Shown here one piece after another: positions 57,102-64,000 of a DNA stretch of 64,000 bases (position 1 is its first letter; each line of letters begins with the position of its first letter). The DNA is from Pseudoduganella umbonata (GTDB taxonomy: Bacteria; Pseudomonadota; Gammaproteobacteria; Burkholderiales; Burkholderiaceae_D). The position numbers and the translations under genes are program-made. The stretch is from contig NZ_JACHXS010000009.1 in the NCBI RefSeq assembly GCF_014192225.1, forward strand, positions 248,001-312,000. Direction: 5' to 3'. The notes below the pieces were generated by a model that ran no database searches, was not told where the DNA came from, and worked only from the letters and a program-made list of their open reading frames with translations.

Positions 57102-58823
57102 ATGGCAGCAGTCCACCCCACGACGGCGAACGCTCCCATGCCGGGACTGGCACGGGTGCTGGTGCAGGCCGGCCGCCTGACGGCCGCGCAGGCGGACGCG
57201 CTGCACAAGCGTGCCGCCACGGAAAAGCAGCCCTTCATCGACGTACTGCTGGGCAGCGGCATCATCGGCGCGCGCGACCTGGCCGCGTTCTGTTCCGAGA
57301 CGTTTGCCTACCCGATGCTGGACCTGCACGCGATCAGCGCGGCCGCGCTGCCCCAGGCGATCATCGACGAGAAGCTGATGCAGAGCGGGCGCGTGGTGGC
57401 GCTGGCGAAACGGGGCAACAAGATGTCGGTGGCGATTTCCGATCCCACCAACACGCAGGCGCTGGACCAGATCAAGTTCCAGACCGAATCGTCGGTGGAA
57501 CCGGTGATCGTGCCGCACGATGCGCTGCTGCGGCTGCTGCACGAACTGGGCAAGTGCAGCGCACAGCTGATGGACGAGCTGGCCGGCGCCGACAGCGAGA
57601 TCCAGTTCGCCGAAGAGCAGGACGCGGCGGTGCCGGAGGCGCCGGCGACGGACATCGAGGATGCGCCGATCGTGCGCTTCCTGAACAAGATGCTGATGGA
57701 TGCCGTGAACATGGGCGCCTCCGACCTGCACTTCGAGCCGTTCGAGAAGTTCTACCGGATCCGCTTCCGGGTCGACGGCGTGCTGGTCGAGCACGCGCAG
57801 CCGCCGATCGCGATCAAGGACAAGCTGGTATCGCGCATCAAGGTACTGGCCCGGCTCGACATCTCGGAAAAGCGCGTGCCGCAGGATGGCCGCATGCGGC
57901 TGATCGTGTCGCCGACCCGGACTCTGGACCTGCGCATCTCCACGCTGCCCACGCTGTTCGGCGAGAAAACCGTGATGCGTATCCTCGACGCCTCGCAGGC
58001 GCAGATGGGCATCGATGCGCTGGGCTACGAGCCGGAACAGCGTGCGCTGCTGCTCGATGCGATCGCCCGCCCGTACGGCATGGTGCTGGTCACCGGCCCG
58101 ACCGGCTCGGGCAAGACGGTGTCGCTGTACACCTGCCTGAACATCCTGAACAAGCCGGGCATCAACATCTCGACGGCGGAAGATCCGGCCGAGATCAACC
58201 TGCCCGGCGTGAACCAGGTGAACGTGAACGACCGGGCCGGGCTGACGTTCCCGGTGGCGCTGAAATCGTTCCTGCGCCAGGATCCGGACATCATCATGGT
58301 CGGCGAGATCCGCGACCTGGAAACGGCGGACATCGCCATCAAGGCGGCGCAGACGGGGCACATGGTGTTCTCCACGCTGCACACGAACGATGCGCCGTCC
58401 ACGCTGACCCGGCTGATGAACATGGGGGTGGCGCCGTTCAACATCGCCTCGTCCGTCATCCTGATCACGGCGCAGCGGCTGGCGCGCCGGCTGTGCGGCT
58501 GCAAGCAGCCGCTCGACATCGCGCCGGACAAGCTCGTCAGCGCGGGCTTCCGCGCCGAGGAAGTCGACGGCAGCTGGAAGCCCTACGGCCCGGTGGGCTG
58601 CGAGCGCTGCAACGGCTCCGGCTACAAGGGGCGCGTGGGCATCTACCAGATCATGCCGATCACGCCGGCGATCGAGGCGCTGATCCTCGCGCACGGCAAC
58701 TCGATGCAGATCGCCGCCCAGGCCCAGGCCGAGGGCGTGAAATCGCTGCGCCAGTCCGGCCTGGTGAAGGTGAAGGCGGGACTTACGAGCCTGGAAGAAG
58801 TGCTGGGCTGCACGAACGAATAG
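57102..58823 (+). CDS. pilB: Type IV pilus assembly ATPase PilB
   Basis: 573 residues, usual length. PilB powers pilus extension at the inner membrane. An N-terminal MshEN/GspE_N domain (about 20-170) precedes the ATPase: Walker A GPTGSGKTVSLYTCLN, the Asp box ISTAEDPAEINLPGVNQV, Walker B DIIMVGEIRDLETADIA, the His box GHMVFSTLHTNDAPSTL and a zinc tetracysteine (RRLCGCKQ and CERCNGSGYKGR). I chose the ATG at 57102; an in-frame TTG at 57069 is possible. pilC follows eight bases later. Confidence 0.95.
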   Translation: MAAVHPTTANAPMPGLARVLVQAGRLTAAQADALHKRAATEKQPFIDVLLGSGIIGARDLAAFCSETFAYPMLDLHAISAAALPQAIIDEKLMQSGRVVALAKRGNKMSVAISDPTNTQALDQIKFQTESSVEPVIVPHDALLRLLHELGKCSAQLMDELAGADSEIQFAEEQDAAVPEAPATDIEDAPIVRFLNKMLMDAVNMGASDLHFEPFEKFYRIRFRVDGVLVEHAQPPIAIKDKLVSRIKVLARLDISEKRVPQDGRMRLIVSPTRTLDLRISTLPTLFGEKTVMRILDASQAQMGIDALGYEPEQRALLLDAIARPYGMVLVTGPTGSGKTVSLYTCLNILNKPGINISTAEDPAEINLPGVNQVNVNDRAGLTFPVALKSFLRQDPDIIMVGEIRDLETADIAIKAAQTGHMVFSTLHTNDAPSTLTRLMNMGVAPFNIASSVILITAQRLARRLCGCKQPLDIAPDKLVSAGFRAEEVDGSWKPYGPVGCERCNGSGYKGRVGIYQIMPITPAIEALILAHGNSMQIAAQAQAEGVKSLRQSGLVKVKAGLTSLEEVLGCTNE

Positions 58824-58831
58824 GAATACAC

Positions 58832-60043
58832 ATGGCACACGCGGGCGGCATCAAGGAATCCATCTTTGCCTGGGAAGGCAAGGACAAGACAGGGAAAACC
58901 GTGCGCGGCGAACTGCGCGCGGGCGGCGAGGCGGTCGTCAACGTGACGCTGCGCCGGCAGGGCATCATGGTCACCAAGGTCAAGAAAAAGGTGTACCGCT
59001 CCGGCAAGAAGGTCACCGACAAGGACATCACGCTGTTCACCCGCCAGCTGGCGACGATGATGAAGGCCGGCGTGCCGCTGCTGCAATCGTTCGACATCGT
59101 CGGCAAGGGGCACGCCAACCCGGCCGTGTCGAAACTGGTGATGGACCTGCGCGCGGACATCGAGACCGGCACCAGCCTGAATGGCGCGTTTCGCAAGTTC
59201 CCGCTGTATTTCGACCCGCTGTTCTGCAACCTGGTGGGCGCCGGCGAACAGGCTGGCATCCTGGAAGACCTGCTGACGCGCCTGGCGATCTACAAGGAAA
59301 AGACGCTGGCGATGAAAGCCAAGATCAAGTCGGCGCTGACGTACCCGATCGCGATCCTGGCGGTGGCGTTCATCGTCACGGCCGTGATCATGATCTGGGT
59401 GGTGCCGGCCTTCAAGGAAGTGTTCACCAGCTTCGGCGCGGACCTGCCGACGCCCACGCTGGTGGTGATGGCGATCTCGGAATTCTTCGTTGACTGGTGG
59501 TACGTGATCTTCGGCGGCCTGTTCGCTTCCGTTTACTTCTTCTTCCAGGCCTGGCGCCGTTCGCTGTCCATGCAGCAGGCGATGGACCGGCTGCTGCTGA
59601 AGGTGCCCGTGTTCGGCGCCGTGATCAGGAAGGCCACGATCGCCAGGTGGACGCGCACCCTCGCCACCATGTTCGCCGCCGGCGTGCCGCTGGTCGAGGC
59701 GCTCGATTCGGTGGGCGGCGCTGCCGGCAATGCCGTCTACCTGGACGCCACGCGCAAGATCCAGAGCGAAGTGTCGACCGGGGTGAGCCTGACGGTGGCG
59801 ATGCAGAACGTGGAAGTGTTCCCGAACATGGTCACGCAGATGGTGGCGATCGGCGAGGAATCCGGCGCCCTGGACAGCATGCTGGGCAAGGTCGCCGACT
59901 TCTTCGAGGAAGAAGTCGACGAGGCCGTCGCTTCGCTGTCGTCGCTGATGGAGCCGGCGATCATGGTGATCCTGGGCGTGCTGATCGGCGGGCTGGTGGT
60001 GGCCATGTATTTGCCGATCTTCAAGCTGGGGTCGGTGGTGTAA
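58832..60043 (+). CDS. pilC: Type IV pilus inner-membrane platform protein PilC
   Basis: 403 residues. Two GspF domains (about 65-190 and 270-395) with membrane segments near 170-190, 215-240 and 375-395. Family segments include FTRQLATMMKAGVPLLQSFD, FRKFPLYFDPLFCNLVGAGE and VTQMVAIGEESGALDSMLGK. It anchors the pilus machine with PilB. The usual next gene, pilD, is displaced by about 3.5 kb. The final 29 bases including the stop are partly duplicated just before pilD. Confidence 0.95.
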   Translation: MAHAGGIKESIFAWEGKDKTGKTVRGELRAGGEAVVNVTLRRQGIMVTKVKKKVYRSGKKVTDKDITLFTRQLATMMKAGVPLLQSFDIVGKGHANPAVSKLVMDLRADIETGTSLNGAFRKFPLYFDPLFCNLVGAGEQAGILEDLLTRLAIYKEKTLAMKAKIKSALTYPIAILAVAFIVTAVIMIWVVPAFKEVFTSFGADLPTPTLVVMAISEFFVDWWYVIFGGLFASVYFFFQAWRRSLSMQQAMDRLLLKVPVFGAVIRKATIARWTRTLATMFAAGVPLVEALDSVGGAAGNAVYLDATRKIQSEVSTGVSLTVAMQNVEVFPNMVTQMVAIGEESGALDSMLGKVADFFEEEVDEAVASLSSLMEPAIMVILGVLIGGLVVAMYLPIFKLGSVV

Positions 60044-60045
60044 GC
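60017..60045 (+). repeat. pilC 3' end, left copy of a direct repeat
   Basis: ATCTTCAA, eight variable bases and CGGTGGTGTAAGC (including the pilC stop) recur at 63481-63509 with the same internal spacing, 3464 bases away and directly before pilD. Confidence 0.6.
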
Positions 60046-60060
60046 GACACCGTGCAGGTG

Positions 60061-60100
60061 CTCGGAATACTTCGCAGTGTCTCGGAAACCTTCGCAGTGG
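60061..60100. repeat. Tandem 20-base repeat after pilC
   Basis: CTCGGAATACTTCGCAGTGT and CTCGGAAACCTTCGCAGTGG lie head to tail, 17 bases after the pilC stop, at the left edge of the block that separates pilC from pilD. Confidence 0.8.
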
Positions 60101-60118
60101 CGTCTGCGCTGCATTCCA

Positions 60119-61303
60119 CTATCGATTGCGCCCCCGGCCAGGGTGGCGTAATTCAGCCACTTTTTGAGCTTGCTCCGAAATTCCGGTTTTCTGAAGGTCT
60201 TGCAACTTGCCGACGAATTCCGCAATTGCCTTACCGTACTGCCTGCCCTCTTCCAGCAGCCCATTGTGGCCTGCCGGACTGATCGTGACGAGGTCCGCGC
60301 GCGGGGCCTTGGCAGTTATGGCAACTGCCGCCTCCGGCTTCGTCAGGCGGTCGGCATCGCCTACGATCACACGCACCGGAACCGGGAGGATTGCCGGCGT
60401 ATCGGTTTCATCCCAGCGCATCACGGCCCGCAGGCCTTTGGCAATGACGGAAGGCGTGTCTTTGACATTGAACCTTGAGCCAAAGTCGAGCTGCCCACGT
60501 GTTACTCCACGGCTCAGCGAGGTAATGCGGTTCACGATATGGCTGGTGCCGTTCAGGTAGCTCTGCAGGTTCATCAGTCGTACAAGCGGCGACAGCAAAA
60601 TGGTCAGCAACAACAGCGGCTCAATGAGTGGCCACCTCAGGAACTTCAGCAAAGTGCCTGCCATTACGGTGTTCAATGGCCAGGTATGCGTGGTATCCAT
60701 CAGGACCATGCCGTTGACCTTTTCACGGAACAGGTCTGGCCGCAGACGAGCCAGGGTCAGCATCATCATGCCACCGATGCTGTGCCCAACCAGCGTGACG
60801 GATGCGTACCCGGTTTCCCCGATAACGCGATGCAGGTCTTCCGCCAGACGTTCCACACTGTAGCGGCGGTCGGCCGGCTGGCTCGACAGGCCAAGCCCCG
60901 GCAGGTCCCATAGCACCAGCCTGAAGTCCTTGCTCAACTCTTTGCGCACGTAATACCAGGCCGTGCTGTCGAGGGCCCAGCCGTGGGTCATGACGATGAC
61001 GGGCTTGCCCTCCGGGCCATCGAATTCGACGTGTAACGCGCTACCGTCAACACCTTGGACTTTTCTGGAATTCGGACTGCGTTCAGAGCGCGGCTCATCT
61101 GGCCCACGCGGGTATAAGGCCAGTACAAGCTGCCGCCCCAGCAGGGACCACGCGAGCATGGCTATGCCAGACCACAGCCACCCCATGGTTGCCAGCGTCC
61201 CGACATACCACGCCCATACGATATAAACGCCCCCGGCCAGCAGTGCCAAGGAAATCACACCGGCAAGTGTACCAAGCAAGAATGGCAGTACCGAAATGTA
61301 CAT
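60119..61303 (-). CDS. Membrane-anchored alpha/beta hydrolase
   Basis: 394 residues. Two N-terminal membrane segments (about 5-30 and 35-60) precede an alpha/beta-hydrolase domain with the oxyanion region VIVMTHGWALDSTAWYYV, nucleophile elbow LVGHSIGGMMML, the acid in VIVGDADRLTKPEA and the His in ISPAGHNGLLEE. The substrate is unknown. The ATG at 61303 has AAGGAG upstream. It lies on the strand opposite to pilC and pilD, and its base composition looks less GC-rich than its neighbours, consistent with later acquisition. Confidence 0.85.
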   Translation of the reverse strand: MYISVLPFLLGTLAGVISLALLAGGVYIVWAWYVGTLATMGWLWSGIAMLAWSLLGRQLVLALYPRGPDEPRSERSPNSRKVQGVDGSALHVEFDGPEGKPVIVMTHGWALDSTAWYYVRKELSKDFRLVLWDLPGLGLSSQPADRRYSVERLAEDLHRVIGETGYASVTLVGHSIGGMMMLTLARLRPDLFREKVNGMVLMDTTHTWPLNTVMAGTLLKFLRWPLIEPLLLLTILLSPLVRLMNLQSYLNGTSHIVNRITSLSRGVTRGQLDFGSRFNVKDTPSVIAKGLRAVMRWDETDTPAILPVPVRVIVGDADRLTKPEAAVAITAKAPRADLVTISPAGHNGLLEEGRQYGKAIAEFVGKLQDLQKTGISEQAQKVAELRHPGRGRNR

Positions 61304-61473
61304 GGCTTGTTGCTCCTTATAGGACAAGTAGCGCACAAAATAGCTGGGCCAGGTTGCGTGGCCACCCCATTGGCAATGCCAATCAGAAGCTACCGCCGAT
61401 CAGCGCGGGGCACAACTCCTTGTCATTACGTGAACGTGTAAGACTTCTCTGATTACGAGGGGTTTGGGCACCG

Positions 61474-61515
61474 CTGCGCGCACCTGACGGGATGAGTCAG
61501 GTGCACGCGCCGCAG
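61474..61515. other. Hairpin in the gap between the hydrolase and the sugar dehydrogenase genes
   Basis: GCACCTGAC (61480-61488) and GTCAGGTGC (61496-61504) form a nine-base stem with a GC-rich imperfect extension. It lies about 70 bases downstream of the dehydrogenase stop. No T-run is seen on either side. Confidence 0.5.
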
Positions 61516-61582
61516 TGTGAGAGGCTTACGGATCCGCAGGGCGCTACTGCGGCACGTGGTGATTTCCTACGCATGGCCGCAA

Positions 61583-62902
61583 TCAGCGGCTCGGCACCAC
61601 CCGCCACACCATATTGGCCAGGTCATCCGCGACGATCAGCGCCCCGCGCGGGTCGACCGTCACGCCGACCGGCCGGCCGCGCGTCTTGCCGTCGGCATCG
61701 CGGAAGCCGGTCACGAAGTCGACCGGCTCGCCGGCGGGCATGCCGTCCTTGAACGGCACGAAGATTACCTTGTAGCCGACGGGCTGGGCACGGTTCCAGC
61801 TGCCGTGCTCGCCGACGAATGCGCCGTTGGCGTATCGGTCCCCCATCGCCGGCTGCGAGAAGCTCAGCCCGAGCGCGGCGACGTGCGAGCCCAGGCTGTA
61901 GTCAGGCTTGATGGCGGCTGCCACCTTGTCGGGGTCCTGCGGCATGACGCGCGGATCGACGTTCTGGCCCCAGTAGCTGTAAGGCCAGCCGTAGAATCCA
62001 CCTTCGCGCACCGAGGTCAGGTAGTCCGGCACCAGGTCCGGCCCCAGTTCGTCGCGTTCGTTGACCACCGCCCACAATTTGCCTGTCGCGGGGTTGATCG
62101 CCAGTGCCGTCGGATTGCGCAGCCCGGTCGCATACGGCTTGTGGGCACCCGTCTCGGCGTCGATCTGCCAGACCATGGCCCGGTCGAGCTCAGCCTCCAT
62201 GCCGCGCTCGGTGATATTGCTGTTGGAGCCGATGCCGACGTACAGGAAGCGCCCGTCGGGGCTGACGGTCAGCGCCTTGGTCCAGTGGTGATTGATCTCG
62301 GCGGGCAGCTTGGCGATACTCTTCGGCGGACCACCAGCCTTGGTCTGGCCTTCCTGGTAGTCGAAGCTGACCAGTTCGTCCTGGTTGGCCACGTACAGCT
62401 TGCCGTTGGCGAACGCCAGGCCGTAAGGCGCATCGAGATCTTCCGCGAACACCGTTTTCAGCTCATACCGGCCGTCGCCATCGGCATCGCGCAGCAAGGT
62501 CAGACGATCGCCGCTTTCCACCTTGGTCGTGCCTTGCGCCTTGATATAACCGGCGATCACATCCTTGGGCTTGAGCTTGGCGGCGCTGCCGCCGCGGCCT
62601 TCCGCGACGATGATATCGCCGTTGGGCAGCACCAGCGTCTGGCGCGGAATCTTCAGGTCGGTGGCAATCGCGGTGACGGTGTACCCCTGCGGCACGGTGG
62701 GCTTTTGACTGCCCCACGCCACCGGTTCGGCGATCTTCATGCTTGGTAACAAGCCGCGCTCCGGTTCCGGCAGCCTGGGGTCGGGTCCGCGTGCCTGCTG
62801 GCTGTCGCCGTTCTCGGTGCATGCGGCCAGCAACAGGGCCATGCCCAGACATGCCAGGGGCTTCATTGGCGTCATCGGCGTCATTGACTTGATCGGCTTC
62901 AT
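61583..62902 (-). CDS. PQQ-dependent sugar (sorbosone-type) dehydrogenase, lipoprotein
   Basis: 439 residues. The lipobox is LLLAAC at about residues 23-28, after an odd MKPIKSMTPMTPMKPLACLG leader. A soluble glucose/sorbosone dehydrogenase beta-propeller follows: GDIIVAEGRGGSAAKLKPKD, DAPYGLAFANGKLYVANQDE, RFLYVGIGSNSNITERG, LRNPTALAINPATGKLWAVV, then GEHGSWNRAQPVGYKVIFVP and DPRGALIVADDLANMVWRVV. It would oxidise a sugar in the periplasm using PQQ. The ATG at 62902 (GGAGGTGGCGAA upstream) overlaps the stop of the DUF2231 gene. Confidence 0.88.
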   Translation of the reverse strand: MKPIKSMTPMTPMKPLACLGMALLLAACTENGDSQQARGPDPRLPEPERGLLPSMKIAEPVAWGSQKPTVPQGYTVTAIATDLKIPRQTLVLPNGDIIVAEGRGGSAAKLKPKDVIAGYIKAQGTTKVESGDRLTLLRDADGDGRYELKTVFAEDLDAPYGLAFANGKLYVANQDELVSFDYQEGQTKAGGPPKSIAKLPAEINHHWTKALTVSPDGRFLYVGIGSNSNITERGMEAELDRAMVWQIDAETGAHKPYATGLRNPTALAINPATGKLWAVVNERDELGPDLVPDYLTSVREGGFYGWPYSYWGQNVDPRVMPQDPDKVAAAIKPDYSLGSHVAALGLSFSQPAMGDRYANGAFVGEHGSWNRAQPVGYKVIFVPFKDGMPAGEPVDFVTGFRDADGKTRGRPVGVTVDPRGALIVADDLANMVWRVVPSR

Positions 62903-63330
62903 TTCGCCACCTCCGGATGGGTATCGATGCTGAGCCAGGCCGCGATGCAGGCCAGCACGGCAACGATGACCGACAGGATCAGGCCATCCGGCATGGCCGC
63001 CCAGGCGTCCTTCGCATGGACGAAGGCGTTGACCAGTCCCAGCACCCAGGTTGCCAGCAACAGCAGCAATCCCATCAGCGGCCGCCCTGTCCGGCGATGC
63101 GCGCGGAGCAGGGCCGCCAAGGAAAGCACCAGGGCAAGTCCGCAGATGAGCAGGCCGCCGGCGATGAGCCAGGATGCGAAATTGCTCCACTGGATCTGGT
63201 AGGTTCGATAGTAGGCAACATCGCTTGCCAATGCGCCGAGAAACAGGGGCACCGTCCCGCCGAGCAGGATGGCGTGCAGCCGTCCGGTCGGGTGTCGATG
63301 GATCGGGCTGTTCGTTATCTGTGCAGACAT
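62899..63330 (-). CDS. DUF2231-type small membrane protein
   Basis: 143 residues, four membrane segments: LHAILLGGTVPLFLGALASD, WLIAGGLLICGLALVLSLAAL, LMGLLLLLATWVLGLVNAFV and GLILSVIVAVLACIAAWLSI. The histidine-rich start (IHRHPTGRLHAIL) fits the DUF2231 family, often found beside periplasmic dehydrogenases. It overlaps the PQQ dehydrogenase by four bases (ATGA), so the two probably act together, perhaps in electron transfer. That role is inference. Confidence 0.75.
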   Translation of the reverse strand: MSAQITNSPIHRHPTGRLHAILLGGTVPLFLGALASDVAYYRTYQIQWSNFASWLIAGGLLICGLALVLSLAALLRAHRRTGRPLMGLLLLLATWVLGLVNAFVHAKDAWAAMPDGLILSVIVAVLACIAAWLSIDTHPEVAK

Positions 63331-63480
63331 TGCATGGACCTCATCGTTGATTTCACTTGCTCCAATCGTAGCGATATTACAAATGTGCTGTCGCATAGCT
63401 GAGCCTGGAGCCTGCGTCGCCGGAGAAGCTTGGCCCGTCGCGCCGGGCAACGGCGGCGTGAAGCCATCTGCAGCGCCTCC

Positions 63481-63509
63481 ATCTTCAAATGGCGACCGGT
63501 GGTGTAAGC
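63481..63509 (+). repeat. Remnant copy of the pilC 3' end before pilD
   Basis: ATCTTCAA and CGGTGGTGTAAGC occur with the same 16-base start-to-start spacing as at the end of pilC, and the same TAA. Upstream, TGGAGCCTGCG (63406-63416) faintly resembles pilC TGGAGCCGGCG (59949-59959). It marks the original pilC/pilD junction. Confidence 0.6.
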
Positions 63510-63560
63510 TCTGGTTTTCATCTGCCGCCCTGCCGCGCCAGGGGTCACGGAACCCGCACA

Positions 63561-64000
63561 ATGCTCGAGCAACTCTTCCTCTTTTCACCGCCCGCCACCC
63601 TCCCCGCCGCGCTGATCGCCGCCATTTTCGGCCTGCTGGTCGGCAGCTTCCTGAACGTCGTCATCTACCGCGTGCCGAAGATGATGCAGCGCGAGTCCGA
63701 CAACTACGTGGCCAGCGAATCGGGCCTGCCGCTGCCGCACACGGACCGCTTCAACCTGATGGTGCCGCGCTCGGCCTGCCCGCATTGCGGCCACCAGATC
63801 ACGGCGCTGGAAAACATCCCCGTCGTCAGCTGGCTGGCGCTGCGTGGCAAGTGCAGCCGGTGCAAGGCGCCGATCTCGGCACGCTATCCGGTCATCGAGG
63901 CGCTGACGGGCGCGCTGTCCGCGGCGCTGGTCTGGCAGTTCGGCAGCGGCTGGACCGGCCTGGCCACGCTGCTGTTCGCCTACCTGCTGATCGCGATGAC
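63561..64000 (+). CDS. pilD: Prepilin peptidase / N-methyltransferase PilD, cut by window edge
   Basis: The first 146 codons are present. PilD cleaves type IV prepilin leaders and methylates the new N-terminus. Seen here are GLLVGSFLNVVIYRVPKMMQ, the zinc-binding tetracysteine CPHCGHQI with CSRCKAPI, and ARYPVIEALTGALSAAL. The catalytic aspartates lie beyond the window. It is separated from pilBC by three opposite-strand genes. Confidence 0.93.
   Translation, partial: MLEQLFLFSPPATLPAALIAAIFGLLVGSFLNVVIYRVPKMMQRESDNYVASESGLPLPHTDRFNLMVPRSACPHCGHQITALENIPVVSWLALRGKCSRCKAPISARYPVIEALTGALSAALVWQFGSGWTGLATLLFAYLLIAM

Noticed and set aside
61583..63190. 535-residue extended version of the PQQ dehydrogenase
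   Set aside because: The first 96 residues are the DUF2231 gene read in another frame; the lipoprotein start at 62902 has a strong Shine-Dalgarno.

Overview
The window looks like chromosomal DNA of a high-GC betaproteobacterium of the Oxalobacteraceae (Massilia / Pseudoduganella / Duganella type). This is inferred from the PEP-CTERM protein, the large TonB-dependent receptors, the LytS/LytR pair, the pilBCD type IV pilus genes, the codon use, and the many short GGGGTCTGACCCC-type intergenic palindromes. No rRNA, tRNA, phage, insertion sequence or CRISPR array was seen.

Most of the first 54 kb is devoted to taking nucleic acids apart. Region A (1-12.6 kb) is the reductive pyrimidine pathway: PreT/PreA, an NCS1 permease, dihydropyrimidinase, a carbamoyl-beta-alanine hydrolase (cut by the window edge), a beta-alanine:pyruvate-type aminotransferase, a malonate-semialdehyde-type dehydrogenase and alanine dehydrogenase. 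Divergent MocR-type and RutR-type regulators follow. A RutR-like palindrome (10322-10337) lies across the aminotransferase promoter. Region B (12.6-16.7 kb) holds a PEP-CTERM protein, a small membrane protein with a LytS/LytR two-component pair, and a VOC protein.

Region C (16.7-36.3 kb) is nucleoside salvage. Leftward it carries punA, deoB, a DERA-type deoC, a two-domain ALDH16-type aldehyde dehydrogenase, deoA, cdd and an unusual duplicated deaminase. Rightward it carries psuK (with an N-terminal helix-turn-helix), psuG and a LysR gene. A TonB receptor and a BMP-type nucleoside ABC transporter follow. Region D (36.5-45.5 kb) has nudK, a DeoR regulator, a tight operon of exported 5'-nucleotidase, phospholipase D-like protein and S1/P1 nuclease, and an Oar-like TonB receptor behind a convincing set of Pho boxes. 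Region E (46-53.8 kb) is purine catabolism: xdhA, xdhB, xdhC, guaD and an exported adenosine deaminase.

Read together, these genes can take DNA/RNA outside the cytoplasm to nucleotides and nucleosides, import them, split them into bases and sugar phosphates, and carry uracil to a C2/C3 acyl-CoA, deoxyribose to acetaldehyde plus glyceraldehyde-3-phosphate, and purines to urate. Region F (53.9-56.8 kb) has an exported carboxylesterase and an M20 peptidase. Region G (57-64 kb) has pilB and pilC, then a 3.5 kb block of three opposite-strand genes, then the start of pilD. The block is bracketed by two copies of the pilC 3' end, which suggests an insertion.

The most unusual material is: a repeat family with diverged palindromic cores that has invaded gene ends and supplies a stop codon and a Shine-Dalgarno sequence; two 166-168 bp composite elements; the duplicated deaminase; a 20-base sequence shared by the punA and BMP-transporter promoter regions; and the phosphate-starvation control of the receptor beside the nuclease operon.
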